Program-made: the position numbers and the translations under genes
Notes under the pieces: generated by a model
Told to the model about the DNA's origin: nothing
Databases searched by the model: none
What the model saw: only the letters and a program-made list of their open reading frames with translations
NCBI GenBank assembly: GCA_013389115.1
Contig: JACADY010000079.1
Location: forward strand, 1-43,366
Reading direction: 5' to 3'
From: Alphaproteobacteria bacterium
Lineage (GTDB): Bacteria > Pseudomonadota > Alphaproteobacteria > Micropepsales > Micropepsaceae
Length of the DNA: 43,366 nucleotides
Part shown: positions 8,489-17,717 of the stretch, piece by piece
How positions within the stretch are numbered: the stretch's first letter is position 1
Layout of the letters: each line of letters begins with the position of its first letter

Positions 8489-8586
8489 GGGTCCGTCACG
8501 GGAGGAAAGTGAATGGCGTCACTCAACTGACACTGATTGGCGGCAATCTGCGCCGAAATCGGCCCACCAGACAAGGCGCATCCCTC

Positions 8587-10551
8587 ATGTCGGAAAACTC
8601 ACGCTTGGTTGTTGCCAACCGTTCCCTTCGCTCGCTCGTCGATGCGCATGTTTCGCGGCGTTCGCTTCTCCTTGGCGGCGCGGGCGCGGCGATGGGCTCG
8701 CTCGTTTCCCTAAAAGGTTGGGAGCGGCCCGCCCTGGCACAGGCGGGGGCGGCGCCCGCTGGCGTTTCCTCGCTCGACTTCGATGACATTCCGCAGGTCA
8801 TTGCCGACCAGGATGCCGTCGCGAAGGGCTATACGAAGTCCGTTCTCATCCGGTGGGGCGACAAGGTTCTCGCCGACGCGCCGGCCTTCGACCCCAAAAC
8901 CGTCTCTGGCGCGGCGCAGGCAAAGCAGTTCGGCTTCAACAATGACTTCATCGGCTATTTGCCGCTGCCCAAGGGGTCGAACGCGTCCGATCACGGTCTC
9001 CTCTTCGTCAATCACGAATATGGAACGGTCCATGCGATGTTCCCGGCAGAGATCGCCGAGAAGCGCACGCCCGAACACACCGCACAAGAAATGGAAGCGC
9101 ATGGCGCCTCCGTGATCGAGGTCATCCGCGAAAACGGAAGCTGGAAGGTTGTCGAGGGCTCAACCTTCGCGCGCCGCATCACCATGACGACAGAGATTGC
9201 GATCTCGGGACCGGCGGCTGGCCATGACAGGCTGAAGACCAGCGAGGATCCCAGCGGGATGCTTGTCAAAGGCATGGTCAATAATTGCTCTGGAGGTATA
9301 ACCCCTTGGGGGACGGTCCTCACCTGCGAGGAGAACTTCAACAGCTATTTCGGGGGAGCCCTTCCCATCGGCTCACCGGAAGCCGAGTATGATGACCGCC
9401 TTAGCATTCGCGTCCAGCCCTTCAATCGCTGGTTCGTGGATGTTGCACGCTTCGATCGCTCGAAGGAGCCTAACGAAAAGAACCGTTTCGGCTGGATCAT
9501 TGAGATCGATCCTTACGATCCCACCTCACAGCCCGTGAAGCGCACGGCGCTTGGCCGCTTCAAGCACGAAGCGGCAACCACCGTCGTCGCGCCGGACGGA
9601 CGCATTGTCGTCTATTCTGGCGATGACCAGTTCGATGAGTACATCTACAAATGGGTTTCGGCGAAGCCCTATGACCCCTCCAAGCCCGGAATGGCGCAGG
9701 GGCTTCTCGATGAAGGCACGCTCTATGTCGCCGTGTTCGGCGAAAAGACGGTCGAGTGGCGGCCGATGGTGTTCGGGCAAGGCCCGCTGACGGCTGAGAA
9801 CGGCTTTGCCTCCCAGGCTGATGTACTCATCAACGCGCGAAAGGCAGGTGACCTCCTTGAAGGCACCAAAATGGACCGACCGGAAGATGTCGAGGTAAGC
9901 CCCGTCACGGGCCGTGTCTATGCGGTCATGACGGGCAACAAGGACCGCACCGAGGATCAGATCAATCCGGCCAATCCGCGCAGCTGGAACCTCTATGGCC
10001 ACATCGTCGAGATGATCCCGCCCACGGGCGCCGACAACAAAGCGGATCACGCGGCGCTCGTCTTCGCCTGGGATATCCTCCTCTTGGGCGGCACCATGGC
10101 GGATCCTGCGCAATATGGCGGGGAATATCCGAAATGGTCGGGCCGCTATGGCGCGGGTACAAAGGTCAAGCTCGCCAATCCCGATAATATTGCATTCGAC
10201 CCCAAGGGGCGGCTTTGGATCGGCACTGACCAAATCATCGACCACAGCATATCGGGTCAACCGGATGGTCTTTTTGCCTGCGATCTCGACGGTCCGGGCC
10301 GGGCAGTTGTCAAATTCTTCTATGCCTGTCCTAGGGGCGCGGAACTGTGTGGTCCAGCGTTCACGCCTGATGGCACGACCTTGTTCGCTGCGGTCCAGCA
10401 TCCGGGACAAGCTATTTCTGTCACCAATCCTGGCTTCCTTGTGCCGCTCGATCTGAGCAAACCCTCTTGGCCCGATTTTCAGCCGGGCCTGCCGCCGCGC
10501 CCCTCCGTCATCGTCATCACCCGCGATGCGGGCGGGCCGGTTGGGGGTTAA
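8587..10551 (+). CDS. phoX: PhoX family alkaline phosphatase, Tat-exported
   Basis: Extracytoplasmic phosphatase of the PhoX/DUF839 family, which uses calcium and iron to release phosphate from organic esters. The 654-residue length is typical. A twin-arginine signal SRRSLLLGGAGAAMG lies at residues 23-37. The family signature CSGGITPWGTVLTCEEN is at residues 234-250, with its iron-ligand cysteine and acidic residues. Later segments GRFKHEAATTVVAPDGRIVVYSGDD and KMDRPEDVEVSP fit the beta-propeller core. An in-frame GTG at 8509 after GGAGG would add 26 residues but is badly spaced; ATG 8587 is preferred. No Pho box was found upstream. Confidence 0.9.
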   Translation: MSENSRLVVANRSLRSLVDAHVSRRSLLLGGAGAAMGSLVSLKGWERPALAQAGAAPAGVSSLDFDDIPQVIADQDAVAKGYTKSVLIRWGDKVLADAPAFDPKTVSGAAQAKQFGFNNDFIGYLPLPKGSNASDHGLLFVNHEYGTVHAMFPAEIAEKRTPEHTAQEMEAHGASVIEVIRENGSWKVVEGSTFARRITMTTEIAISGPAAGHDRLKTSEDPSGMLVKGMVNNCSGGITPWGTVLTCEENFNSYFGGALPIGSPEAEYDDRLSIRVQPFNRWFVDVARFDRSKEPNEKNRFGWIIEIDPYDPTSQPVKRTALGRFKHEAATTVVAPDGRIVVYSGDDQFDEYIYKWVSAKPYDPSKPGMAQGLLDEGTLYVAVFGEKTVEWRPMVFGQGPLTAENGFASQADVLINARKAGDLLEGTKMDRPEDVEVSPVTGRVYAVMTGNKDRTEDQINPANPRSWNLYGHIVEMIPPTGADNKADHAALVFAWDILLLGGTMADPAQYGGEYPKWSGRYGAGTKVKLANPDNIAFDPKGRLWIGTDQIIDHSISGQPDGLFACDLDGPGRAVVKFFYACPRGAELCGPAFTPDGTTLFAAVQHPGQAISVTNPGFLVPLDLSKPSWPDFQPGLPPRPSVIVITRDAGGPVGG

Positions 10552-10647
10552 GCGCGTTTTCTGTTCGCGCGGCGGGTGGATTGCGGCCCGCCGTGCGATC
10601 TGCAAGGGTGCCGCCCTCTTGCTCATCTGACGGGGCCTTATCGTCTC

Positions 10648-11520
10648 ATGTCGCGTATTTTTGCCGTTCTCGGCTTGTTGATGGTTGTCTTTAGTGGGTC
10701 CGGGGCCGAAGCGGCTTCTCCCTTCAAGGGCGTGTTCAAGGGGGAGGCGGCGTCCAAGTCGTTTACCTTGTCGCTTGACCTGCGCGGCGATCGCGTCAAT
10801 GGGCGCCTGCTCGCCGAGGGCGAGGGGGAACGGATCGTGGCCGGGAGGCGGGAGGGTGCGGGCGTGTTCGGGACCCTGTCGCGACCGGGCAACGCCCAGT
10901 ATTTCGCGCTCGAGATGCGCGGGGAGGCGATCGAGCTTGCGATCATTCCGCGCAATGCGGCCGGCGAACCCGATTTTGACGCGGCCGTCCGGGTTTCGCT
11001 CCGACGGTTCGCCGACGAGCCGCTGCGCTTCGAGGTTGAGCGCAGCACGCCACCCCTTCTCAATGGCACCGGTACGATTGATGTCGTGGCGTTCCTTGAA
11101 GCCTATCAGGGCTGGGAGGGGCCTCAGGTTGCGAAGGCCGTCACTCGGCTTGAGCCCTATCGGGCGAAGCTCCTCTCCTCGTTCGGCGTGCTTCAGGCCG
11201 ATATCATGCTTTCGGCTTGTGAGGGTGGGCTGACAGAGCTTCCGCCCGTGCTTGCAGACAAGCAGACACTGGGCTGTCCGGGGCTGGTCGCGCTTGCGGC
11301 GGAAAAGGGTTCCGCGCTTGACCGGGCGGGGATGCGCCAGGAGGCCCGCAAACAGGCGGGCGGCCTCATTCGCCTCATCGCGTGCGATCGGGGCGAACTG
11401 CCGGAAGAAATGTGCAACGATTCTGGCGTCGCGCTCGCAGAGGGTTTGCGCGACTGGACGGAGGCCGGCGCCGTCATCGCGCGCTATGCGGCAGCGCCGG
11501 TGACCGCCGTTACGCCCTGA
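10648..11520 (+). CDS. Hypothetical exported protein
   Basis: Family not recognised. The 290-residue product has a classical signal peptide (MSRIFAVLGLLMVVFSGSGAEA, cleavage about residue 22) and should be periplasmic. Residues 25-110 look like small beta-strands (FTLSLDLRGDRVNGRLLAEG), as in domains that bind or sense lipids or sugars, but without a clear match. The C-terminal half is helical with three or four cysteines (SACEGG, TLGCPG, IACDRG, EEMCNDSG), which could form disulfides. It sits 96 bases after phoX on the same strand and before the YbjN-like gene; cotranscription is possible but not shown. Confidence 0.75.
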   Translation: MSRIFAVLGLLMVVFSGSGAEAASPFKGVFKGEAASKSFTLSLDLRGDRVNGRLLAEGEGERIVAGRREGAGVFGTLSRPGNAQYFALEMRGEAIELAIIPRNAAGEPDFDAAVRVSLRRFADEPLRFEVERSTPPLLNGTGTIDVVAFLEAYQGWEGPQVAKAVTRLEPYRAKLLSSFGVLQADIMLSACEGGLTELPPVLADKQTLGCPGLVALAAEKGSALDRAGMRQEARKQAGGLIRLIACDRGELPEEMCNDSGVALAEGLRDWTEAGAVIARYAAAPVTAVTP

Positions 11521-11658
11521 GACAGGTTGTCCTGTTCAACGGTTACAGAACACCGCAAGATGGACGCGCGTTCACAATTTCGCCAGATTGCGCGGGCTAT
11601 GAGTGATCCGGTGACGCGCCGGAGGGGTGCGCCATATCAATATCTCGGGGTTTCCCAC

Positions 11659-12159
11659 ATGTTTTCTCGCTCTCTCACACAGGCGCTTTCGGGCGCTTTC
11701 CTTGCTGGCATGGTTTTTTCCGGCTCCGCCGCCCAGGCCCAGCAAATGTTCGATGCGGCGACGGGTCAGGACTTGGCCGCGATCCTGCAAGAGCTTGGCT
11801 ATTCGGCGCAGCTTGGCGTTGACACCCAGGGTGATCCCATGATCACCGGCGCGATCGATGGCAAGGGCTATATGCTCTACTTCTATCGTTGCGACGAAAA
11901 TACCAATCCGCGCCGCTGCCTCGACTTGCAGTTCAGCGCGTCGTTCCCGATGCCGAGCGTGACGCTGGAAATGGTCAATACCTACAACCAGAACAACCGT
12001 TTCGGTCAGGCCTATATCAATGCTGACGGGACCGTTGGCGTCGATATGAGCGTCACGCTCCAGGGCGGGGTTACGCGCCAGAACATCAAAGAGAATATCG
12101 ACTGGTGGAAGACGGCGCTGACAAGCTTTGAAGAAAAGCTGACGAGCCCGGCCCAGTAA
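11659..12159 (+). CDS. YbjN domain-containing exported protein
   Basis: A 166-residue protein with a signal peptide (MFSRSLTQALSGAFLAGMVFSGSAAQA, cleavage about residue 27) and a YbjN-type domain: DLAAILQELGYSAQLG, GDPMITGAIDGKGYMLYFYRC, then NTYNQNNRFGQAY and GVDMSVTLQGGVT, ending in a helix with WWKTALTSFEEKL. YbjN proteins have a fold related to type III secretion chaperones, and their role is poorly known; exported versions are frequent in Alphaproteobacteria. The frame is open 44 codons further upstream, but the signal peptide fixes the start at 11659. Confidence 0.85.
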   Translation: MFSRSLTQALSGAFLAGMVFSGSAAQAQQMFDAATGQDLAAILQELGYSAQLGVDTQGDPMITGAIDGKGYMLYFYRCDENTNPRRCLDLQFSASFPMPSVTLEMVNTYNQNNRFGQAYINADGTVGVDMSVTLQGGVTRQNIKENIDWWKTALTSFEEKLTSPAQ

Positions 12160-12248
12160 GGGCCTACGCTTAAGGGTCGCTGAGGGCTGCCGGACCCACT
12201 GGTTCGGCGGCCCCTCGCTGGAAATTTCTCCGCACGTCGCTCAAGCCG

Positions 12249-13445
12249 TCAAAGGCCAAGCACCTGCTTGGCGATGACGTTCTTCTGGATTTCCTCCGTG
12301 CCGCCTTCGATCGTATTGGCGCGCTGACGCATGTAGAGGGGCACCGCGCCCTTTGCATAATCAGGGCCGATCGCCGGCTCGTTCCAGCTTGCATCGAGCG
12401 CGGCGGGAAGCCAAGGCGCGCCATAGAACGCCACCGCCTCGGCCATGATCTCGCTCAAGGCCTGGCTGATGAAGGTGCCCTTGGATTTGAGGATGGCGCC
12501 GCCATTGCCGACGGTACCCGTTTTTGCCTCATAGAGCACGCGCTCGTTGGTGATGCGCAGGGCCTCCAACTCCACTTCGAGGGCGGCCAGCTTGGCGCGG
12601 AAATCCGCCTCATCGATCAGGCGGCCACCAAATCCGTTTGCCTCGGTCTTGGCGATTGACTTTAGTTTGGCGAGCAGCCGCGTCGAAGCGGCGATCTGGG
12701 CGATGAGCGCGCGCTCGTTGCCGAGCAGGAACTTGGCATAGGTCCAGCCCTTTCCCTCTTCGCCGATCCGGTTCGCCACTGGCACGCGGACGTCATCGAA
12801 GCGCACTTCGTTGAGGATGTGCGCACCATCGATCGTGATGATCGGGCGATGCGATATACCTTTCGTGCGCATATCAATGAGGAGGACGGTGATCCCCTCT
12901 TGCTGCTTGCCAGAACCGTCGGTGCGGACGAGCGCGAACATCCAGTCCGCCTCATGCGCATAGGACGTCCAGATCTTCATGCCATTGACGATATAGTCTT
13001 CGCCACTGCGAACCGCCTTTGTCTGCAGCGAGGCGAGATCGGAGCCGGAGCCCGGCTCTGAATAACCCTGGCACCAATAATCCTCAGCATTGCGGGCGCG
13101 GGGCAGAAAGCGCTCCTGCTGCTCGCTGGTGCCAAAGGCGATGAGCACCGGGCCCACCATCTTGATCGCAAATGGCGACAAAGGCGGACAGCCGGCCAGC
13201 GCCTGTTCCTCCTCAAAAATGTAGAGTTCACCGCCGCTCCATCCGCAGCCGCCATGCTCCTTTGGCCAATTGGGCGCACCCCAGCCAAGACCTGCAAGGA
13301 TCTTGTGCCATCGTACGCCATCAGCCTTTTTTAGGCGTACGCCCGATTCCACCTTGGCCTTCAGATCGGCCGGCAGATGGCGGGTGACGGTTTCGCGGAT
13401 ATGGGCTCGAAATTCGCGCTCCGCTGCGCTCGATGACAGGTCCAT
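12249..13445 (-). CDS. Acyl-CoA dehydrogenase family protein
   Basis: A 398-residue FAD enzyme introducing an alpha-beta double bond into an acyl-CoA. WCQGYSEPGSGSDLASLQTKA at about residues 128-148 is the flavin/substrate loop of the family, WTSYAHEADWMFALVRTD follows, and the C-terminus ends IEGGTEEIQKNVIAKQVLGL with the usual glycine/glutamate motif. It resembles members acting on branched or ring-derived acyl-CoAs more than short-chain butyryl types, but this is only an impression. Start ATG 13445 has GAGAGGACA 6 bases upstream. It follows the TonB receptor gene on the same strand, and an enoyl-CoA hydratase lies about 3.5 kb away. Confidence 0.92.
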   Translation of the reverse strand: MDLSSSAAEREFRAHIRETVTRHLPADLKAKVESGVRLKKADGVRWHKILAGLGWGAPNWPKEHGGCGWSGGELYIFEEEQALAGCPPLSPFAIKMVGPVLIAFGTSEQQERFLPRARNAEDYWCQGYSEPGSGSDLASLQTKAVRSGEDYIVNGMKIWTSYAHEADWMFALVRTDGSGKQQEGITVLLIDMRTKGISHRPIITIDGAHILNEVRFDDVRVPVANRIGEEGKGWTYAKFLLGNERALIAQIAASTRLLAKLKSIAKTEANGFGGRLIDEADFRAKLAALEVELEALRITNERVLYEAKTGTVGNGGAILKSKGTFISQALSEIMAEAVAFYGAPWLPAALDASWNEPAIGPDYAKGAVPLYMRQRANTIEGGTEEIQKNVIAKQVLGL

Positions 13446-13527
13446 GGCGTGTCCTCTCGTTGCGATCGTTTGTTTTGCCAACTATCGCCGCGAGAGGGTC
13501 GGGGGATCAACCCTCAGTCTTGCCTCC

Positions 13528-16053
13528 TCAGAAGCGTAGGCGCAGCCCTGCACCGATCGTCAAGGGCTCTCCCACAAAGGCATCGATGGTCGAGGTCCCA
13601 GAGGGCGACGCGGGCGTGGGCGCGCTGCCCTGGAGCGGAGAATCGAACGCAACCTGGATATAGTGTTCATCGGTCAGATTGCGGCCGAACAGCTCAAAGG
13701 ACACGCTTTCGTCCTTGGTTGAAACACCAAGGCGCAGATTGAGAAGCGCGTAGGCATCCTGCCGTTTGCGCGGATCAAGATTGGAGCCCGTGACATGGGC
13801 GCTCACAAAACGCGTGTCGGCGTAAAGAAGGCCGTCCAGTTCCGCCGTCAGGCCGAAGCGATAGGTGGCGGAGCCGGTCGCCGTCCAGCGCGGCGCGCTC
13901 GTCAGCTGCTTGCCGGGCAAGAGAAAAAGCCCCGGATTCGCCGCGACGAATTCCGGCATGTCCTCGTCATAGACGGCTTCATTGTAGAGCGTGCCGGCCG
14001 TCAAGGAGAGACCATCGAGGGGCGTGCGCCAGATCGCTTCAAGCTCGACGCCTTTGCTCGTGACGCCCGGCACCGAGGTGACGATGAAGGAGACGCCCGT
14101 ATAGGTGTTGAGCTGGTAATTCTCGAAATCCTCATAGAAGAGCGCCGCATTGAGGCGCAGCGCGCCCTCCATCAGCGTTGCCTTGGCGCCAAGCTCATAA
14201 GCATCGACCGTCTCGGGCGCGAAGCTCGTGTCGGGGCCGCGAATGGTTTGAGATCCAACCGTGCCTGAGACGATCGATCCGTCCTTGTCGGAATAGGCGC
14301 GGTCGAGATTGAAGCCGCCCGCCTTGTAGCCGCGGGAGTAGGTCGCATAGAGGTTCAGCGCGGGGTCGATCTCATAGTGCAGCGTCGTGATGCCGGACCA
14401 TTCGCTCTCATCACGGGACTGGCGATGATCAAGACCGTCAAGCGCGCGGCGATGGGAAGGGAGGCAGCCGAGGCTCGCAAGCGAGCGCAGGCTCGCGCTC
14501 ACATTCGGGATCGGGTCATAGCCGTAGAGAGATTCAAGCTGGGCACAGCCGGAGGCGCCGCGCGTATTGTAGTCGGCCTCGAACTCCTTTGATTCCGTCG
14601 TCCAGCGCATGCCAAGCGTCAAATCGAGATCGTCGGCGAGCGCGAAGACATTGTGCGTGAACAGCGCGAAACTCTCCGTGCTCTGATCATAGTAGTCCGT
14701 ATAACCGCCGCCCACATCGTGCACAGGGGTTTCGACGGTGAGGCCGAAATTGGCCACATAGGCATCGCGCAGCGCGGTCTCGCTCGACCCCACGCGATAG
14801 AGACTCAAGAAGGACTCGTGATCCTCGCCCACCGTGTAGTTGTCGTTTCGGTAGGCATTTTCGTGGAGATAGAATGCGCCGATAAGCCAGTCGATCATTT
14901 CGGTCTTGCCGGCAAGCCTTACCTCTTGCGTCAGGCTTTCAAAGCCTTGTCCTTGCGATCCGTCCGAGGGGTCATAAAAGAGGTCGGCGCCGGTGAAATC
15001 GGCGTCCTGGCCGAAGGCAAAGTCCCATTCGCGAAAGGCAGTGATCGCGGTCAGCGTGAGGCCGTTCAATTCCCAGTTCAGCTCACCTGAAATTCCCTGA
15101 TCCTCGACAAGCTGGTCGAAACGGCCATCAGCATAGGTGTCGAGGCTGTCGAGGGTGGGGGAGGTTGCCTTGCCCTTGCCGCCCGTCAGCGCATTCAGGA
15201 CCGCCTGGGGCGTGTCGCCGCCGGCGCGGCCCGGCAGACCGAGAAGGACAGTCGCCGCATAACAGCATTCCTCGTCCCTGTCGGTGTAATCGGCGATGAA
15301 GCGGATGGAGAGATCATCCCGGGGCGCGAGGAGAAGCTGGCCGCGCGCCGTCCAATAATCCTTGTTGTTGCCTTCGCGCTCGTCCGTCGTGCCCGGGTTG
15401 ATATCCATCCAGCCGTCGCGGCGGCGATAGCCGGCAAATAAGCGGCCGGCCGCCTTGTCGCCAAGGAGGGGACCGGTGATCGCACCTGAAAACTCGGTCT
15501 CATTGTAGGAGCCGTAGTCAAGCTCGGCATCGGCCGCGAATTCGAACTCCGGCGCGCGTGTGATGATGTTGATGAGGCCGGCCGAGGTGTTGCGCCCGAA
15601 CAGGGTTCCTTGCGGGCCACGCAGGACTTCAACCCGCTCGAGCTCTCCAAGGTCAGTCAGCGCGACGCCGTTGCGGCTGCGATAGACGCCATCGACGAAG
15701 ACGCCGACCGCCGATTCAAGGCCGGGATTCGATCCCTGGGTGCCGATGCCGCGAATGCGGGCCGTCACGGAGGAGGTGTTCTCAGAGACCGGGACCTGCA
15801 GCGAGGGGACGAGGGCGGTCAGGTCCTTGTAGTCGCGGACGCCAGCATTGCGAAGCTGCTCCTCATTGAGGGGTGTCACGGCGACGGGCACATCCTGAAG
15901 CGCGCGCGCGCGGCGGGTCGCGGTGACCGTGATTTGCTCGGCCTCATCGGCGGGCGTCACGATACTCGCCGATTGCGCCGGCGCCAGCGTGACGAGAAGC
16001 GGCCACAAGGCCGACGCGGCCAAGAGACCGCGCGTGATGAAAGGCTGCGGCAT
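13528..16053 (-). CDS. TonB-dependent outer-membrane receptor
   Basis: An 841-residue outer-membrane barrel that imports a ligand using TonB energy. It has a signal peptide (residues 1-29), a TonB-box-like stretch EQITVTATRRAR near residue 40, the plug (NEEQLRNAGVRDYKDLTALVP, VFVDGVYRSRNG, LRGPQGTLFGRNTSAGLINI) and a long beta-barrel ending in GAGLRLRF with a terminal phenylalanine. It belongs to the large receptor class common in sphingomonad-like and Parvularcula-like bacteria, often used for complex organic carbon rather than iron. No TonB, ExbB or siderophore gene is beside it. The acyl-CoA dehydrogenase follows 82 bases after its stop, suggesting a substrate to be oxidised. Confidence 0.94.
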   Translation of the reverse strand: MPQPFITRGLLAASALWPLLVTLAPAQSASIVTPADEAEQITVTATRRARALQDVPVAVTPLNEEQLRNAGVRDYKDLTALVPSLQVPVSENTSSVTARIRGIGTQGSNPGLESAVGVFVDGVYRSRNGVALTDLGELERVEVLRGPQGTLFGRNTSAGLINIITRAPEFEFAADAELDYGSYNETEFSGAITGPLLGDKAAGRLFAGYRRRDGWMDINPGTTDEREGNNKDYWTARGQLLLAPRDDLSIRFIADYTDRDEECCYAATVLLGLPGRAGGDTPQAVLNALTGGKGKATSPTLDSLDTYADGRFDQLVEDQGISGELNWELNGLTLTAITAFREWDFAFGQDADFTGADLFYDPSDGSQGQGFESLTQEVRLAGKTEMIDWLIGAFYLHENAYRNDNYTVGEDHESFLSLYRVGSSETALRDAYVANFGLTVETPVHDVGGGYTDYYDQSTESFALFTHNVFALADDLDLTLGMRWTTESKEFEADYNTRGASGCAQLESLYGYDPIPNVSASLRSLASLGCLPSHRRALDGLDHRQSRDESEWSGITTLHYEIDPALNLYATYSRGYKAGGFNLDRAYSDKDGSIVSGTVGSQTIRGPDTSFAPETVDAYELGAKATLMEGALRLNAALFYEDFENYQLNTYTGVSFIVTSVPGVTSKGVELEAIWRTPLDGLSLTAGTLYNEAVYDEDMPEFVAANPGLFLLPGKQLTSAPRWTATGSATYRFGLTAELDGLLYADTRFVSAHVTGSNLDPRKRQDAYALLNLRLGVSTKDESVSFELFGRNLTDEHYIQVAFDSPLQGSAPTPASPSGTSTIDAFVGEPLTIGAGLRLRF

Positions 16054-16173
16054 GTTTCCCCCGATTTGACGAGCGCGTATGTGTAATCCGCGCTTTTACA
16101 TTCCGCGCCAAGTTGATTGGCGCGGTGCGTCAAATAGTCTGGGAAATCGTTCCGGTAAAGATGTTTGTGCCGA

Positions 16174-16788
16174 TCAGGCCGCGTGACGATCGCCGCGCTG
16201 CCAAACACGGCGAATACGGCTTTCCTGCTCCGGTCCGAAATTGAACCAAGCGGCCTTGCCGCGCGTCGCATCGACGACGAGGAGGCTGTCGTTCTTGCCG
16301 AAGAACTCGGTCAGCATGTTGCGCACGCTCGCCGCCGTCTCCTTGGCGGAGACGATCCATACGGTTGAGGAGAGTTTGCAGGCTGGACCCAGATTCATGA
16401 TCGTCTGTTCAAGCCGTGTCGTCGCCCGCGCGCCATTGGGAAAGATGATGACGAAATTGCAGAGCTGGTAGTCGGCCGTGGCCGCGGGCCTTTCCGCCGT
16501 TACAGGGCTGCTGAGCGCTGCCGCCTCGACATGGGCAGGTTTTGCCTCCACGCGCTGGAAGGCGGTGCTGGCGGCGACGTAGGGCCCAAGGATCTGGTCG
16601 TTGGCGGCGGCCGTCCAATCGCGCGCACCCTCAAGCGCGATCATCGATTGCGCCGTGATGCGCCCCTCTGCCACGTAACCGCGCATCTGATGCCCTGAAT
16701 AGGGGCCGTAAATGTCCGTCCCCACACGGACATACCAACGTGCGTCGAGAGGGTCGCGCGGTGTACCGGCACCAAACCCAGCGTTCAT
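16174..16788 (-). CDS. GYF_2 (DUF4339) domain protein
   Basis: A 204-residue soluble protein. Residues 17-75 form a GYF_2-type domain (RWYVRVGTDIYGPYSGHQMRGYVAEG, then ALEGARDWTAA), a small domain thought to mediate protein contacts. The C-terminal half (YQLCNFVIIFPNGARATTRLEQTIMNLG ... SSTVWIVSAKETAASVRNML) has no recognised family; a strand-helix pattern is visible. No signal peptide. Start ATG 16788 has GGAGGTC 6 bases upstream. Divergent from the enoyl-CoA hydratase and upstream of the TonB receptor on the same strand. Confidence 0.75.
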   Translation of the reverse strand: MNAGFGAGTPRDPLDARWYVRVGTDIYGPYSGHQMRGYVAEGRITAQSMIALEGARDWTAAANDQILGPYVAASTAFQRVEAKPAHVEAAALSSPVTAERPAATADYQLCNFVIIFPNGARATTRLEQTIMNLGPACKLSSTVWIVSAKETAASVRNMLTEFFGKNDSLLVVDATRGKAAWFNFGPEQESRIRRVWQRGDRHAA

Positions 16789-16934
16789 CGTCTGACCTCC
16801 AACACATGTCCCGAGTTGGGAATACCTGGCGGGTGTTCCGCAAGTCCCGGGCCATGCCCGCTTTCCCCCGAGTGCAATTGACGCTAATGCATAGACTTAG
16901 CCAGGAAATTAATAAGGAAAAGATGGGGGAGACG

Positions 16935-17714
16935 ATGAGTGAACCGGAGCACTGCAGGGTCGAAAGAGACGGTCGGTTGTTAACCGTGACGATCAACCGT
17001 CCTGATGTGATGAACGCCCTCCATCCGCCAGCGAACGCCGAACTGGCGCAGGTCTTTGATCAATTCGCGCGGGATTCCGACCTCTGGGTTGCGATCATCA
17101 CGGGCGCGGGGGAAAAGGCGTTCAGCGCCGGCAACGACCTCAAATACCAGGCGGCGGGCAACCCGATGACCATACCCGACACGGGATTTGCCGGGCTCAC
17201 GTCGCGCTTCGATCTCAACAAGCCCGTCATCGCGGCCGTCAATGGCATCGCCATGGGGGGCGGGTTCGAGATCGCGCTTGCCTGCGATCTCATCATCGCC
17301 GCCGACACTGCCGTCTTCGCGCTGCCCGAGCCTCGCGTGGGGCTTGCGGCGCTGGCGGGTGGGCTCCATCGCCTGCCGCGGCAGATCGGATTGAAGCGGG
17401 CGATGGGGATGATCCTGACCGGGCGCCGGGTAAGCGCCGCGGAAGGCAAGGAACTCGGTTTTGTCAATGATGTCGTTCCGGTGGCCGAGCTGATGGCGGC
17501 GGCGAAGCGCTGGGCCGGACAGATCCTTGAGTGCAGTCCCATGTCGATCCGTGCCTCCAAGGAGGCGGTCGTGCACGGTCTCGACCTGCCAGAGCTCAAG
17601 GCGGCCTATACGAGCCGCTTCCCGGCGGTGATGGCGATGCTGAAGAGCGAGGACCTGATCGAAGGACCGCTCGCCTTTGCCCAGAAGCGGGCGCCCAAGT
17701 GGAAGGGGCGGTAG
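16935..17714 (+). CDS. Enoyl-CoA hydratase/isomerase (crotonase) family
   Basis: A 259-residue crotonase-fold enzyme hydrating or isomerising an enoyl-CoA. The oxyanion-hole segments are AFSAGNDLKYQ (about 61-71) and AAVNGIAMGGGFEIALACDLI (about 98-118), and ALPEPRVGLAALAGGLHRLPRQIG carries the second catalytic glutamate. The FSAGNDLK loop resembles carnitinyl-CoA dehydratase-like members, so a specialised acyl-CoA is possible. An ATG at 16923 with AAGGA upstream would add four residues. Its stop is 3 bases from the stop of the convergent methyltransferase gene. Confidence 0.92.
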   Translation: MSEPEHCRVERDGRLLTVTINRPDVMNALHPPANAELAQVFDQFARDSDLWVAIITGAGEKAFSAGNDLKYQAAGNPMTIPDTGFAGLTSRFDLNKPVIAAVNGIAMGGGFEIALACDLIIAADTAVFALPEPRVGLAALAGGLHRLPRQIGLKRAMGMILTGRRVSAAEGKELGFVNDVVPVAELMAAAKRWAGQILECSPMSIRASKEAVVHGLDLPELKAAYTSRFPAVMAMLKSEDLIEGPLAFAQKRAPKWKGR

Positions 17715-17717
17715 GGC

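Noticed and set aside
8098-8586. Open frame running upstream from phoX through the carbonic anhydrase gene, suggesting a fusion
   Set aside because: This part is an out-of-frame reading of the gamma-carbonic-anhydrase gene with no family similarity; the Tat signal fixes the PhoX start near 8587.
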